64,000 nucleotides of DNA from Secundilactobacillus yichangensis (GCF_016861565.1 NZ_BOLK01000008.1:51087-115086), one strand, 5' to 3'; numbered from the stretch's first letter, positions 8,364-16,385 are shown. Notes: a model not told the origin generated them from the letters alone. A program made the numbers and translations.

Positions 8364-8798
8364 ATGCAAAATCCATTTGGAAACGGCGATAATGGCGACA
8401 ACAACGAGGGGCCAAACGGCATTCCAGTACCGCCTAACTACGCCACCGTTGTAAAAGAGGATAATGGCGATATTCGAATCGGTAAAGTTGGATTCTCGTA
8501 TACGACCTTTTTCTTCGTCTTTCTCGTTCCCATTTTCCGAGGGGACTGGTATAACTTTCTGTGCATGACCGGCGTGAACCTCGGAATTGTCTTAGGATTT
8601 TATTCCATTCACTTTACTTCGGTACAAACATTCAGTACTGTCTACAGCGTTCTTCAGTTCGCGCTGAGCTTTCTTTGGGGCTACCTGTACAATCTGATGT
8701 ACTTCCGTCACTTGTTTAACCGGGGCTTCAAACCAGCGACTCAGCGTTCAAGGGACTTGCTGATTAAGAGCGGCTACTTAAAAACTAAAAAAGACTAA
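8364..8798 (+). CDS. Small membrane protein, DUF2628-like
   Basis: A 144-residue protein of unknown function. A polar Asn/Gly-rich head (about 1-30) is followed by KVGFSYTTFFFVFLVPIFRGDW, read here as two pieces KVGFSYTTFF and VFLVPIFRGDW, which resembles the GFSW...FF pattern of DUF2628 proteins. Three hydrophobic segments follow, at about 48-66, 70-88 and 92-112, and the tail is basic. AGAGGG precedes the ATG. It is monocistronic and ends in an intrinsic terminator. The family assignment is by pattern only. Confidence 0.65.
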   Translation: MQNPFGNGDNGDNNEGPNGIPVPPNYATVVKEDNGDIRIGKVGFSYTTFFFVFLVPIFRGDWYNFLCMTGVNLGIVLGFYSIHFTSVQTFSTVYSVLQFALSFLWGYLYNLMYFRHLFNRGFKPATQRSRDLLIKSGYLKTKKD

Positions 8799-8800
8799 TC

Positions 8801-8844
8801 ATAAGCGTGAAGCAAATTTAACTTTTGCTCCACGCTTATTTTTT
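8801..8844 (+). terminator. Intrinsic terminator
   Basis: ATAAGCGTGAAGCAAA pairs with TTTGCTCCACGCTTAT and is followed by TTTTT. Confidence 0.85.
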
Positions 8845-8891
8845 ACTCTCCTAACACTTGCTACATCATCTTACCAGAAAATTAATTTATT

Positions 8892-8925
8892 CTTTATCGT
8901 TTATCGATAAAGTTTCTGCTATACT
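8892..8925 (+). promoter_or_regulatory. Extended -10 promoter with inverted-repeat operator for the DUF2975/HTH pair
   Basis: CTTTATCG and CGATAAAG form 8-bp inverted arms around a 5-nt spacer (8892-8912), just upstream of TGCTATACT, an extended -10 at 8917-8925. This position suits autorepression by the HTH protein encoded in the same operon. The link between operator and regulator is inference. Confidence 0.6.
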
Positions 8926-8956
8926 GGTGCTAACAAAAACGAATGGAGGCACCATC

Positions 8957-9439
8957 ATGCGAAAGAGCACCTGGTTTTTACGGCTTTTAATCGGCTGTTT
9001 AGCGCTGTTAGCAATCGCAATCGGCATCATTCCGTTTCCCATCATGCTGCGCGAAATGTTTGAACACGCGCCCCATCATCTCAACGTTGTCGTCGTTATT
9101 CTTGGAATTGGTATCTACCTCGCTATCATCGGTTTCTTAGCTGCCGCTATCTTTGCAGAACAGCTGCTGGGTATCATTGATCATAATCAAGCCTTTAGCT
9201 CCCAGGCGGTTACTTACCTCAACCGGGTCAAATGGGCACTAGTGGTTGTCACGGTCGGTGTTTGGCTTTGGCTGCCCTTCATTTACGCCATTACGCAGTT
9301 AAACGACGCCCCTGGCATTATGTTAATTGGCCTTGGAATTGCCACTATCCCACTAATTCTCACGGTATTCATCGCTGTGCTGGTTCGCTTATGGGCAGCT
9401 GCACTGCAGATTAAAAACGAAAACGATTTAACGGTTTAG
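8957..9439 (+). CDS. DUF2975 family membrane protein
   Basis: A 160-residue integral membrane protein starting at ATG 8957 (MRKSTWFLRLLIG), placed after AATGGAGG. Four hydrophobic segments are visible at about 7-30, 44-70, 92-112 and 122-150. Proteins of this pattern (YoaS-like) are commonly encoded directly upstream of a small Cro/CI-type regulator, exactly as here with an 8-nt gap. The function is unknown; the pair may behave as a membrane sensor and regulator, which is inference. Confidence 0.78.
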   Translation: MRKSTWFLRLLIGCLALLAIAIGIIPFPIMLREMFEHAPHHLNVVVVILGIGIYLAIIGFLAAAIFAEQLLGIIDHNQAFSSQAVTYLNRVKWALVVVTVGVWLWLPFIYAITQLNDAPGIMLIGLGIATIPLILTVFIAVLVRLWAAALQIKNENDLTV

Positions 9440-9447
9440 GAGGTATT

Positions 9448-9654
9448 ATGATTGAAATTTCACTGGACGACATGCTAACTAAACGCCATATGACCCTAAC
9501 ACAATTATCAGTCGCGGTAGACGTCACCATGGCTAATCTGTCGATTCTAAAAACGGGTAAAGCGAAAGCGGTGCGTTTTTCAACGCTAGAAAAGATCTGT
9601 CAAGTTTTGGACTGCCAGCCGGGTGATTTGCTGCATTATCGACCTGATAAGTAA
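9448..9654 (+). CDS. Small Cro/CI-type helix-turn-helix regulator (YozG-like)
   Basis: A 68-residue DNA-binding protein consisting of a single HTH domain. The helices are seen in MLTKRHMTLTQLSVAV, TMANLSILKTGKAKAVRFS and LEKICQVLDCQPGDLL, the typical end of this compact family. TTAGGAGGT precedes the ATG. It is co-transcribed with the DUF2975 membrane protein and is likely to bind the inverted repeat at 8892-8912. Confidence 0.88.
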   Translation: MIEISLDDMLTKRHMTLTQLSVAVDVTMANLSILKTGKAKAVRFSTLEKICQVLDCQPGDLLHYRPDK

Positions 9655-9684
9655 CGTTTTTCGCCAATGAGTCTAATCTCATGT

Positions 9685-9722
9685 CAAAACACGGTAGATT
9701 CCAGAATCTACCGTGTTTTGTT
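9685..9722. terminator. Bidirectional terminator between converging genes
   Basis: A perfect 16-bp stem, CAAAACACGGTAGATT/AATCTACCGTGTTTTG, lies between the HTH gene and glpK, with T-rich ends in both directions. Confidence 0.9.
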
Positions 9723-9733
9723 ACGCACTCTAA

Positions 9734-11248
9734 TTACTGTTTCGGTTTAAATGCTCGAGTAGCCTTAATGGCAATTTGCCAGCCATCATACAAACGCGCG
9801 CGGCGTTCAGCTGTCATTTCCGGCTTAAAGGTTCTGCCCGCAGCATGAATCTGGCTAACTTCATCCAAGTCTTTCCAGTAGCCAACTGCCAATCCGGCGC
9901 AAATGGCTGCCCCTAAAGCAGTGGTTTCTTCGTCGCTTGAACGCACGATCGGCAGATTTAAAATATCTGCTTGGAACTGCATCAGATACCGGTTACGGGA
10001 GGCACCGCCATCCGCTAGAATTTCCACTACCGGCATCTCAGTATCCTGCCGCATGGTTTCAATGATGTCACGGGTTTGATACGCGATGGACTGCAGCGTT
10101 GCCTTCACAAAATCGTTACGGTTAGTTCCGCGAGTCAGTCCAAACACCGCTCCGCGGGCATCCTGATCCCAGTATGGCGCCCCTAACCCGTTAAAGGCAG
10201 GCACCACATACACTTCATCATCATTGGTCGATGCCATAGCTACTTGCCGAGACTGCGGCACGTTATCAATGATCTTCATGGTTTCCTGCAACCAGTTCAG
10301 CGCGGTACCGGCCACGAAGATTGATCCTTCAAGCGCATAGGTTAATTTACCATCTAAATCGTAGGCAATGGTAGTCAGCAGCTTGTGCTTAGAAAGCTGC
10401 GGTTTATCCCCAGTATTCATCACGATAAAGGCACCATCACCATACGTGTTCTTCACTTCGCCAGGCTTGAAAGCCATTTGACCGATCAAGGCCGCCTGTT
10501 GGTCCCCCACCAGTCCGCAAATTGGCACTTCAACGCCGTAAAACTGGTAGTTCTTAGTGGTGCCATATACTTCAGAACAAGAATGAATCTCCGGCAGCAT
10601 CTGTTTGGGAATATTCATGATTTTTAGGATCTCATCGTCCCACTTTAAATCATGAATATTGAACATCATCGTTCGGCTAGCGTTGGTGTAATCGGTAATG
10701 TGCAACTGTCCATCCGATAACTTCCAGACTAGCCAGCTGTCAACGGTTCCCATCAGCAAATCGCCCTTTTCAGCACGCTCTTGGGCGCCTGGTACGTGAT
10801 CCAGCAGCCAGCGTACTTTGGTAGCTGAGAAGTATGAATCAATCACTAATCCGGTATGTTCATGGATCAATTCCGAATAGCCATCCGTCACCATCTGCTT
10901 CGCAATCGGTGCCGTCTGCTTCGACAGCCAGCCAATCGCATGGTAAATGGGCTGACCGGTCGCTTTATCCCAAATAACCGTGGTTTCACGTTGGCTTGAG
11001 ATGCCAATACCATCGATATATTCGGGATGAACACCCGCATCGATCAGCGCACTGGCAATCACCGACTGAACTGAATTCCAAATCTCATTGGCATCCACTT
11101 CAACCCAGCCATTGTGCGGATAATACTGTGGAAACGACTTTTGGCTCTCGATCACTTTCCGGCCCGAACGGTCAAATAACATGGCACGGGTCACGGAAGT
11201 CCCCTGATCGATCGCAAGTATATAATGTTCCGGCTGCTTCATTGCCAT
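9734..11248 (-). CDS. glpK: Glycerol kinase-like FGGY carbohydrate kinase, divergent active-site loop
   Basis: An ATP-dependent kinase, probably phosphorylating glycerol to glycerol-3-phosphate. It has 504 residues from ATG 11248, 10 nt after GGAGGT. It keeps GlpK features: [11 protein letters not shown] (phosphate loop), [11 protein letters not shown] (substrate Arg-Glu), a VGDQQAAL segment with the substrate Asp, and DGGASRN. Two differences stand out. The adenosine/phosphate motif reads KNTYGDGAF where glycerol kinases usually have YGTG. The loop that carries the PTS-phosphorylated His in many Firmicute GlpKs reads [11 protein letters not shown] and has no His. It has no glpF or glpO neighbour. 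A cre-like site lies upstream. It could be a second glycerol kinase or a related polyol kinase. Confidence 0.8.
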   Translation of the reverse strand: MAMKQPEHYILAIDQGTSVTRAMLFDRSGRKVIESQKSFPQYYPHNGWVEVDANEIWNSVQSVIASALIDAGVHPEYIDGIGISSQRETTVIWDKATGQPIYHAIGWLSKQTAPIAKQMVTDGYSELIHEHTGLVIDSYFSATKVRWLLDHVPGAQERAEKGDLLMGTVDSWLVWKLSDGQLHITDYTNASRTMMFNIHDLKWDDEILKIMNIPKQMLPEIHSCSEVYGTTKNYQFYGVEVPICGLVGDQQAALIGQMAFKPGEVKNTYGDGAFIVMNTGDKPQLSKHKLLTTIAYDLDGKLTYALEGSIFVAGTALNWLQETMKIIDNVPQSRQVAMASTNDDEVYVVPAFNGLGAPYWDQDARGAVFGLTRGTNRNDFVKATLQSIAYQTRDIIETMRQDTEMPVVEILADGGASRNRYLMQFQADILNLPIVRSSDEETTALGAAICAGLAVGYWKDLDEVSQIHAAGRTFKPEMTAERRARLYDGWQIAIKATRAFKPKQ

Positions 11249-11276
11249 AACGATGACTACCTCCAACATTGTGATT

Positions 11277-11290
11277 AGTAAACGGTTTCA
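11277..11290 (-). promoter_or_regulatory. cre-like CcpA site upstream of the glycerol kinase
   Basis: The minus strand reads TGAAACCGTTTACT, matching 13 of 14 positions of TGWAANCGNTNWCA, about 30 bp before the start codon. Confidence 0.65.
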
Positions 11291-11428
11291 AGATTAGTCT
11301 TACTGTATCACATTCACAAAGTCCGTGTCATTTATTATAGGGGAATCTCAGGAAATTATTAATCTTTCTCAGTCAAATTTTCGTGCTGCAACTACCATAT
11401 TGACATGGAGACATGGTATAATTTGAGT

Positions 11429-11550
11429 GTAAAAAAGGAAGTCCTACTAGACATAGGACTTCCTTGCAGAGCCGTTAATGACGGTGACATGTTTAGAACG
11501 TAAAAACCATTCCGGAACCGGTCAAAGTTAGCGGAATGGTTTTTATTTTT
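11429..11550 (+). ncRNA. Candidate small RNA with two hairpins
   Basis: An extended -10, TGGTATAAT (11414-11422), is followed by a stable hairpin (AAGGAAGTCCTA/TAGGACTTCCTT, 11435-11465). A short linker with a GCCGT/ACGG mini-stem comes next. The end is an intrinsic terminator: ACCATTCCG/CGGAATGGT followed by TTTTTATTTTT, 11505-11550. No reading frame with a ribosome-binding site is present. The region lies between glpK and the 87-residue gene, both on the other strand, so it is not a leader of either. The first hairpin would also terminate leftward transcription, so a double-terminator spacer is the alternative. Confidence 0.5.
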
Positions 11551-11563
11551 AATCTCCAAAAAT

Positions 11564-11606
11564 ATAACCCCCACACAGCAACCGCTGCATGAGGGTTATT
11601 CGTTTT
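11564..11606 (-). terminator. Intrinsic terminator after the 87-residue gene
   Basis: On the minus strand AATAACCCTC pairs with GGGGGTTAT around a long partly paired loop and is followed by ATTTTT. Confidence 0.65.
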
Positions 11607-11609
11607 TTC

Positions 11610-11873
11610 CTATCGTTTAATGACGACACGGAGATCAGCTTTTTTATCAGTATTCTTCGGGTTGATTTCTTCTTTATAGTTGAAGTCAGCTTCCTGGAAG
11701 TACTTTTTAATCTCTTCGTTAACTTTTTTAATGTCACGATTATCGTTATCCTGCTGGGTAATCAGTAAGGTATATTCTTTAGCGTCTTCATCAACGTCTT
11801 CAAATGCGTAGATTACATCTACCGTGTTCAAAATTTCTTGAATCATTTGTCGTTCTGTCATTGCCATCATCAT
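11610..11873 (-). CDS. Small hypothetical protein
   Basis: I do not recognise this 87-residue acidic protein. It is predicted soluble, with an alternating pattern (TERQMIQEILNTVDVIYAFEDV, shown as TERQMIQEIL and NTVDVIYAFEDV; then KEYTLLITQQDN) and a charged helix (IKKVNEEIKKYF). This suggests a small alpha/beta domain. The start is ambiguous among three close ATG codons after GAGGTAA. It is a single gene with its own terminator. Confidence 0.6.
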   Translation of the reverse strand: MMMAMTERQMIQEILNTVDVIYAFEDVDEDAKEYTLLITQQDNDNRDIKKVNEEIKKYFQEADFNYKEEINPKNTDKKADLRVVIKR

Positions 11874-12024
11874 TTACCTCGTTTAATTTTAGTTACACTA
11901 CTAATGTAACGCTATTTCTGGGGAATGTTAAATGTTTTAACAAGGGGATGGGAGATTCTATGGTAAAATTGGAAACAAGTCATTCATCTACGCAGTTATC
12001 TTTAGAGAAAAGGAGTGATTACCC

Positions 12025-12765
12025 TTGCGCCCACGAATTGCATTACCAGCTGATACCTTAGCTGAAGCCACTAATATTATTAACGAACGAAACGCCGCTT
12101 TTGCGCCCCGGCCGGCTATTGAAGCCATCGTTAAAGCTGGCGGTATCCCCATTATTTTCCCCAGTGTCGATCCTGAAGACGTTGCCGATTACATAGATCT
12201 TTTTGACGGTGTTGCCTTTCTTGGCGGCGCCGACGTGGACCCTACCTTTTATGGAGAGGAACCCCACGAGAAGCTTGGCGTTACCTATCGCAAACGTGAT
12301 TTATTTGAAATTGAACTGCTCAAACAGGCCGTTGCTAAGGGCAAAGCCATCTTCGGTATTTGTCGCGGAATGCAGCTGATTAATACCGGTCTTGGCGGTA
12401 CCGTCTACCAAGACTTGTCTGAAGACCCAGACGCCACTTTAAAACATAATCAGGAAGCTGCCGGCAACATGCCGTCTCATCACGTTTCCGTTGATCCAAA
12501 CAGCCGGCTCTTTAAAATCATTGGTGCAAGACCTTACGTTAACTCCCGTCACCACGAAGCCGTTAAACAGCTGGCCGATAGCCTGAAGGTCACTGCCCGT
12601 GCTGACGACGGTGTCATCGAAGCGTGCGAGTCCATCGATAACGACCAGATTTTGGCTGTTCAGTGGCATCCCGAGAACATGTATAAGCATCACGCTGACT
12701 CCAAGGCGCTGTTTGCGGACTTGATTGCCCGTAGTCAAAAAGTTGCGGAGCGCGATCGACAGTAA
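12025..12765 (+). CDS. Gamma-glutamyl-gamma-aminobutyrate hydrolase family peptidase (class I amidotransferase fold)
   Basis: A cytoplasmic Cys hydrolase of the peptidase C26/PuuD family that cleaves gamma-glutamyl amide bonds. It has 246 residues. The nucleophile elbow is FGICRGMQLIN (Cys about residue 112), with the catalytic HPE in VQWHPENM near residue 218. LGGADVDPTFYGEEP and SRHHEAVK are typical family motifs. The start is TTG 12025 with AAAGGAGTG at 8-nt spacing. It stands alone with an intrinsic terminator. The exact substrate is not deducible. Confidence 0.88.
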   Translation: MRPRIALPADTLAEATNIINERNAAFAPRPAIEAIVKAGGIPIIFPSVDPEDVADYIDLFDGVAFLGGADVDPTFYGEEPHEKLGVTYRKRDLFEIELLKQAVAKGKAIFGICRGMQLINTGLGGTVYQDLSEDPDATLKHNQEAAGNMPSHHVSVDPNSRLFKIIGARPYVNSRHHEAVKQLADSLKVTARADDGVIEACESIDNDQILAVQWHPENMYKHHADSKALFADLIARSQKVAERDRQ

Positions 12766-12777
12766 TATAAGTCAATT

Positions 12778-12811
12778 AAAGCATCCCCGTTCTTCAGAGC
12801 GGGGATGCTTT
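12778..12811. terminator. Bidirectional intrinsic terminator
   Basis: A perfect 12-bp stem, AAAGCATCCCCG/CGGGGATGCTTT, lies between the converging peptidase and TenA genes. Confidence 0.88.
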
Positions 12812-12813
12812 AA

Positions 12814-13542
12814 TTATTTAGTCTTCGCCACCGTATTCACTGGTAACTCAACACCAGGAAGAAATTGCCAGTCCTTTTGATAGTAGGATTGCTCCCAGAA
12901 GTCCCACTCAAACTCGCAGCTTTCGAGGAAACCGCGCTTAACCTGATCAAGGCGCTCACGGCTATACTTAGGTGCTTCGCGGTCCAAGATATCAAAGAAG
13001 GGGAAGCGCTTAGGGGTACCATCCGAGTCGTCATCGTCCGTATCAGCGTACAGTTCGATCCAGGCGGTAAACACGTTATCCGGCGTATTTTTGCCCTGCT
13101 CAATCAATCTATTGCCAATCTCACCATAGGTCCACGGACACGGTGTCATTGCCGCAATAATGTCAATGAGGTCACCGGATTTCAGCGTTTCCAGCATATG
13201 GTTGGTGTACAGCTTAGTGGTGGGTGTCATTGGCTGGCCCTGCAATGATTTATACGACGTTCCCGCAACTTCACAGAAATTTTTGTGTGCTTCCGATTCG
13301 CTGTTCAGCAGAAAATCAATCTGCTGGCTGATGATCTGCATGTCTTCCCGCGACGTGCTCTTCAAAAGCGCCACCGCGTCAGAATGCAAAAATTCGTTGA
13401 GGTAATTGTAGTCTTGTGTCACGTAAAACATGAGCGCTTCTTTGGCTAGATGGCCCGCACCGATGCCCTTTACAAAGGGATGTTCCATGATGTGGTCTAA
13501 AATGGGAGTTCCTGCTTCAATCAATTCTGTCGAAAAGTCCAT
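12814..13542 (-). CDS. tenA: TenA family aminopyrimidine aminohydrolase (thiaminase II), Cys type
   Basis: TenA hydrolyses aminopyrimidine breakdown products of thiamine to HMP, which ThiD can use. It has 242 residues from ATG 13542 (MDFSTELIEAGTPILDHIMEHP), after AAAGGAGA. The all-helical family is recognisable from HPFVKGIGAGHL, FYVTQDYNYLNEF and AAMTPCPWTYGEIG. The last of these carries the nucleophilic Cys two residues before Trp, as in B. subtilis TenA. The C-terminal FLESCEFEWDFWE has the conserved Glu region. A TPP riboswitch precedes it, and a second tenA-like gene is divergent at 13959. Confidence 0.92.
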   Translation of the reverse strand: MDFSTELIEAGTPILDHIMEHPFVKGIGAGHLAKEALMFYVTQDYNYLNEFLHSDAVALLKSTSREDMQIISQQIDFLLNSESEAHKNFCEVAGTSYKSLQGQPMTPTTKLYTNHMLETLKSGDLIDIIAAMTPCPWTYGEIGNRLIEQGKNTPDNVFTAWIELYADTDDDDSDGTPKRFPFFDILDREAPKYSRERLDQVKRGFLESCEFEWDFWEQSYYQKDWQFLPGVELPVNTVAKTK

Positions 13543-13622
13543 AAGGTAAAATCTCCTTTTATTATTTTCAACATAGAAGCTAGGAACTCCCATTCTGAAA
13601 GTTCGTCATTATTCGGTTAAAC

Positions 13623-13697
13623 TGCTTCCCTTCGCTAGTACTAACTAGATCAGGTTTAAAGGGTATTTCTCAGCACAGGGCACCCCTAGCATTATGT
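13623..13697 (-). promoter_or_regulatory. TPP riboswitch upstream of tenA
   Basis: On the minus strand the blocks AGGGGTGCCC, GCTGAGAAATACCC, TTTAAACCTGATCTAGTTAG and GCGAAGGGA appear in THI-element order, about 80 nt before the start codon. Confidence 0.93.
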
Positions 13698-13752
13698 TAC
13701 GGTGAGTATAGCATGTTTGCGTGCTTCAAGGAAATCAAATCAGCCTAATTAG

Positions 13753-13780
13753 TTGTAGTATTTTCGAATGTTGCTATAAT
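13753..13780 (+). promoter_or_regulatory. Promoter of the second tenA-like gene
   Basis: TTGTAG (13753-13758) and TATAAT (13775-13780) are separated by 16 nt, immediately upstream of the TPP aptamer. Confidence 0.7.
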
Positions 13781-13804
13781 CCGTGGTGTATTAAAATTAA
13801 TTGT

Positions 13805-13876
13805 GATCTGGGGTGCCTGAGAGGCTGAGATGAGACCCACTGTACCTGATGCAGCCAGTACTGCCGTAGGAAGATC
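13805..13876 (+). promoter_or_regulatory. TPP riboswitch upstream of the second tenA-like gene
   Basis: The region reads GATCTGGGGTGCC, GGCTGAGATGAGACCC, TACCTGATGCAGCCAGTA and GCCGTAGGAAGATC. The first and last blocks pair as the P1 stem. The usual TTTGA between P2/P3 and P4 is changed to ACTG. No clear terminator follows, so control may act at translation. Confidence 0.9.
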
Positions 13877-13958
13877 ATTGGAAATCATTAACTCAACTTG
13901 GCCTGTCTTCACAACTTCACCCAACTCTCTGGTCGCAATCTCATCAGGAGGAATAATA

Positions 13959-14660
13959 ATGTTATTATCACAGCAAATACAGACGGAAGCCCAGCCCCTT
14001 TTAAAAGCTAACGAGGAGCATCCGTTCGTTCAGGGCATTATTAACGGCAGTTTAACTAAGGAACAATTGGCCTATTACGACCAGCAGGATATTTCATTTG
14101 AGTATAACGAAGTGGCTGTGTTGAATGCGTTGATCACTTACAGCACTACCACTGCACAGACTAAACTGTTTGAAAAACGGCTGCACATGCAGTTGACGAT
14201 GCTTGAAGATTGGCTAGCCCGCGAAGCCGACTATGACATCCCGCATAGCTGGCAAGGGTTGAAGCAGGCACCAATTCAGCCAATCAATCAAATGTATCAG
14301 CAGCATATGGCTGCCACCATCAACACTCACAGCGTGCTTCAGATCCTGCCATCGTTTGCGGCTGGCGAATGGGTCTACATTGAATTAGGTAAATATATGC
14401 GAACTCAAGACCGGGTCACCACTGAACCCTTCAGCAGCTTTCTGGCACTGGGCAATAAAGATTTTCTGGGTCCTAACGGCTATATTCAGCAGTTCTTCAA
14501 CATCATCGATGATGAAGCCAAAGGCGCTAGCGAACGGGAACAGCAAACTGCTAAACAAACGTTTTTGAAGAGCTGCATCTTGGAATGGTATTTCTGGGAA
14601 TCAGCTTATCAGCGCAGCACCTGGAACGATTGGCAGGAAACGGCTTTAAGCAATAATTAA
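13959..14660 (+). CDS. TenA family protein lacking the catalytic Cys (TenA_E-like)
   Basis: This protein shares the TenA fold and probably acts on an intermediate of thiamine salvage. It has 233 residues from ATG 13959, after CAGGAGGAATAATA. HPFVQGIINGSLTKEQ and YYDQQDISFEYNEV match the TenA pattern. The active-site segment reads PSFAAGEWVYIELG: the Cys found in the neighbour is Gly, and Glu occupies the next position. Family literature divides TenA enzymes into Cys and Glu types, and this looks like the latter. The C-terminal FLKSCILEWYFWE segment is kept. It is divergent from tenA and has its own TPP riboswitch. Confidence 0.85.
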   Translation: MLLSQQIQTEAQPLLKANEEHPFVQGIINGSLTKEQLAYYDQQDISFEYNEVAVLNALITYSTTTAQTKLFEKRLHMQLTMLEDWLAREADYDIPHSWQGLKQAPIQPINQMYQQHMAATINTHSVLQILPSFAAGEWVYIELGKYMRTQDRVTTEPFSSFLALGNKDFLGPNGYIQQFFNIIDDEAKGASEREQQTAKQTFLKSCILEWYFWESAYQRSTWNDWQETALSNN

Positions 14661-14676
14661 TTTCATATCCGCAAAT

Positions 14677-14707
14677 AAAAAACGACCAGCTTACTGGTCG
14701 TTTTTTT
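14677..14707. terminator. Bidirectional intrinsic terminator
   Basis: AAAACGACCAG pairs with CTGGTCGTTTT across CTTA, followed by further T residues. It overlaps the last codons of the minus-strand hydrolase gene. Confidence 0.85.
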
Positions 14708-15575
14708 GAATCAATTTTTTTAACGCCTCAAAAACTTGCTTACTCTCTGGCAAGTCCGGCCACATCAAGAAATCGTGCAGCATGTTTTTCATTTCATGTA
14801 CGTCAACCTGAGTACCATCAGCTTGTTTGAGTTTAGCGGCTAATTTACGATGATCCGGCAGCAGCAGTTCCGTTGTTCCGTACCAGAGACTGATGTGGCC
14901 TAGATGGTCCATAGCGCCATTCAGCGGACTGATCAGCGGATCATCTAATACCAATGTACCGGCATAATTAGCTCCTACTTGCCGCATCGCTTGCAACGGT
15001 AATTCCGGGTCAGATTCACGTCGCTTTTCGATTTCAGGATCGCGCATCGCTAGATCTGACCATGGCGATACCAGCAACGTTGCCGTGGGCATTGACCGCT
15101 GTTTGGCACGTAACTGCTGTAATAACACTAGCGCTAAGCCGGCTCCAGAGGAGTCACCCAACCAGTAAAACTGGTCATCCGGATACTCTGTCTGCAGTTC
15201 TGCATACGCCTCTAGAGAGGCCGGTACCGTAGTAGTTGCCGTGTTTTCAGGCGCTAACGGGAAATCCAGCATGGTAACTTTTGCTCCCATACGGGTCACG
15301 ATTTGTTCCATCCACTGACGGTGACTGTCGGTAGCAGGCACCGTATAAGCTCCGCCGTGAAAAATCACCACGTGCTGATTTGTTTCTGTTTTTGGCAGCA
15401 GTGTCACCAGTCGACTATTTTCCATTGGGACAACTTTTACCTGGTTTGGTTCCCTAAAGTTACTGGGATCAAGGTGGTCCGTTCGCCGACTAGGATGCTG
15501 AAAGCTGGTAGCTACCTGCTGCTTTAACCGACTGCGTTTTGTTTTAAATAAGAGCCAGTCACCACGCACACTCAT
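14691..15575 (-). CDS. Alpha/beta hydrolase, hormone-sensitive lipase-like esterase
   Basis: A cytoplasmic serine esterase, substrate unknown. It has 294 residues. The oxyanion motif VIFHGGAYTVP (HGG type), the nucleophile elbow WLGDSSGAGLAL, a late Asp (LLLPDHRKL) and a catalytic His (NMLHDFLMW) make the complete triad. The start at 15575 directly follows the stop of the upstream gene, and the ribosome-binding site lies within that gene's end. The two therefore form an operon. The final codons lie in a terminator hairpin. Confidence 0.88.
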   Translation of the reverse strand: MSVRGDWLLFKTKRSRLKQQVATSFQHPSRRTDHLDPSNFREPNQVKVVPMENSRLVTLLPKTETNQHVVIFHGGAYTVPATDSHRQWMEQIVTRMGAKVTMLDFPLAPENTATTTVPASLEAYAELQTEYPDDQFYWLGDSSGAGLALVLLQQLRAKQRSMPTATLLVSPWSDLAMRDPEIEKRRESDPELPLQAMRQVGANYAGTLVLDDPLISPLNGAMDHLGHISLWYGTTELLLPDHRKLAAKLKQADGTQVDVHEMKNMLHDFLMWPDLPESKQVFEALKKLIQKNDQ

Positions 15576-16235
15576 CTATTGATCATCCTCCTGATTACGA
15601 ACCGTAAACCGCTGCCGCTGGTGTTTTGGTGATTCAATTTCATCCATGATTGCTAACGCCATATTACCATTAGACAGCTCTGACTTGCCATTTGAGTCAA
15701 CCAAAATTTGGTCAGTGCCCATAACGTAGCCATTAGTTGGCCCTGGGCCAAAGTTTCGCGATGGCGAAACAGCCACCCAATCAACGTTATCAATCATTTG
15801 CAGAAATTCGTACTCGTAGGTCTGATTGAGCGGAACACCAATCCACTGATCATGATCTGGCATTGTCAGCAGCTGGTCGATCAAACGCTTGCCATCGGGC
15901 TGTTTCAGACTGGCTGCACCAATAATCACGAATAAACGCGTGTTAGTATTGCGTAAATCATGCACCAGTTTAGTCAGTAAGTCTAAATGCAGATACGCCA
16001 CCGGTGAACCCATCGGAACAGCAAAACCATCCACAACAACGTCAAAGCTTGTCAAATCAGCCTTGGTTAAATCAAACGCATCCTTTACAAGCAGCCGGGC
16101 ATCATCTCCCAGTGCCTCACGACCGCGTGCTTCATTACGAACAATGGCAGTGGGTTCGTGTCCCCGTTTCTTGGCTTCGGTGTACACTGCAGAACCCGTT
16201 TTACCGTTACCGCCAATAATTCCAATTTTCATCAT
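15576..16235 (-). CDS. NAD(P)-binding oxidoreductase, atypical SDR type
   Basis: A cytoplasmic Rossmann-fold protein related to NAD(P)H-dependent reductases that resemble flavin reductase or NmrA proteins. It has 219 residues from ATG 16235 (MMKIGIIGGNGKTGSAV). The dinucleotide-binding motif IGGNGKTGS, an Arg for NADP phosphate (VRNEARG) and a strand-turn DVVVDGFAVP are visible. SPSRNFGPGP corresponds to the later substrate loop. There is no classical YxxxK, so the reaction is unknown. It is co-transcribed with the esterase. A cre-like site at 16269 suggests carbon control. Confidence 0.8.
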   Translation of the reverse strand: MMKIGIIGGNGKTGSAVYTEAKKRGHEPTAIVRNEARGREALGDDARLLVKDAFDLTKADLTSFDVVVDGFAVPMGSPVAYLHLDLLTKLVHDLRNTNTRLFVIIGAASLKQPDGKRLIDQLLTMPDHDQWIGVPLNQTYEYEFLQMIDNVDWVAVSPSRNFGPGPTNGYVMGTDQILVDSNGKSELSNGNMALAIMDEIESPKHQRQRFTVRNQEDDQ

Positions 16236-16268
16236 GATCACCTTCCTTGTTTGATCTTAATACAACAA

Positions 16269-16282
16269 TTATAGCGCTTTCA
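16269..16282 (-). promoter_or_regulatory. cre-like CcpA site
   Basis: The minus strand reads TGAAAGCGCTATAA, matching 13 of 14 positions of TGWAANCGNTNWCA, about 35 bp before the oxidoreductase gene. Confidence 0.55.
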
Positions 16283-16369
16283 TTTACTTTAACAAAGCGT
16301 TTTGCCGGTTTATATAAAGTCGTATACGTCTACTATTGACGACTTCAGCACCTATCTTTTTTGTTCATG

Positions 16370-16385
16370 AAATGACCCGTCATTT
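16370..16385 (+). promoter_or_regulatory. Inverted repeat overlapping the phosphatase promoter
   Basis: AAATGA and TCATTT flank CCCG. The palindrome lies just upstream of TACAAT (16390-16395), a likely -10 for the phosphatase gene. It may be an operator; no cognate regulator is evident. Confidence 0.4.

Noticed and set aside
11400..11422. TTGACA at 11400 as a -35 element for the RNA candidate
   Set aside because: It is only 11 nt from TATAAT, too close; the extended -10 TGG is the better explanation.
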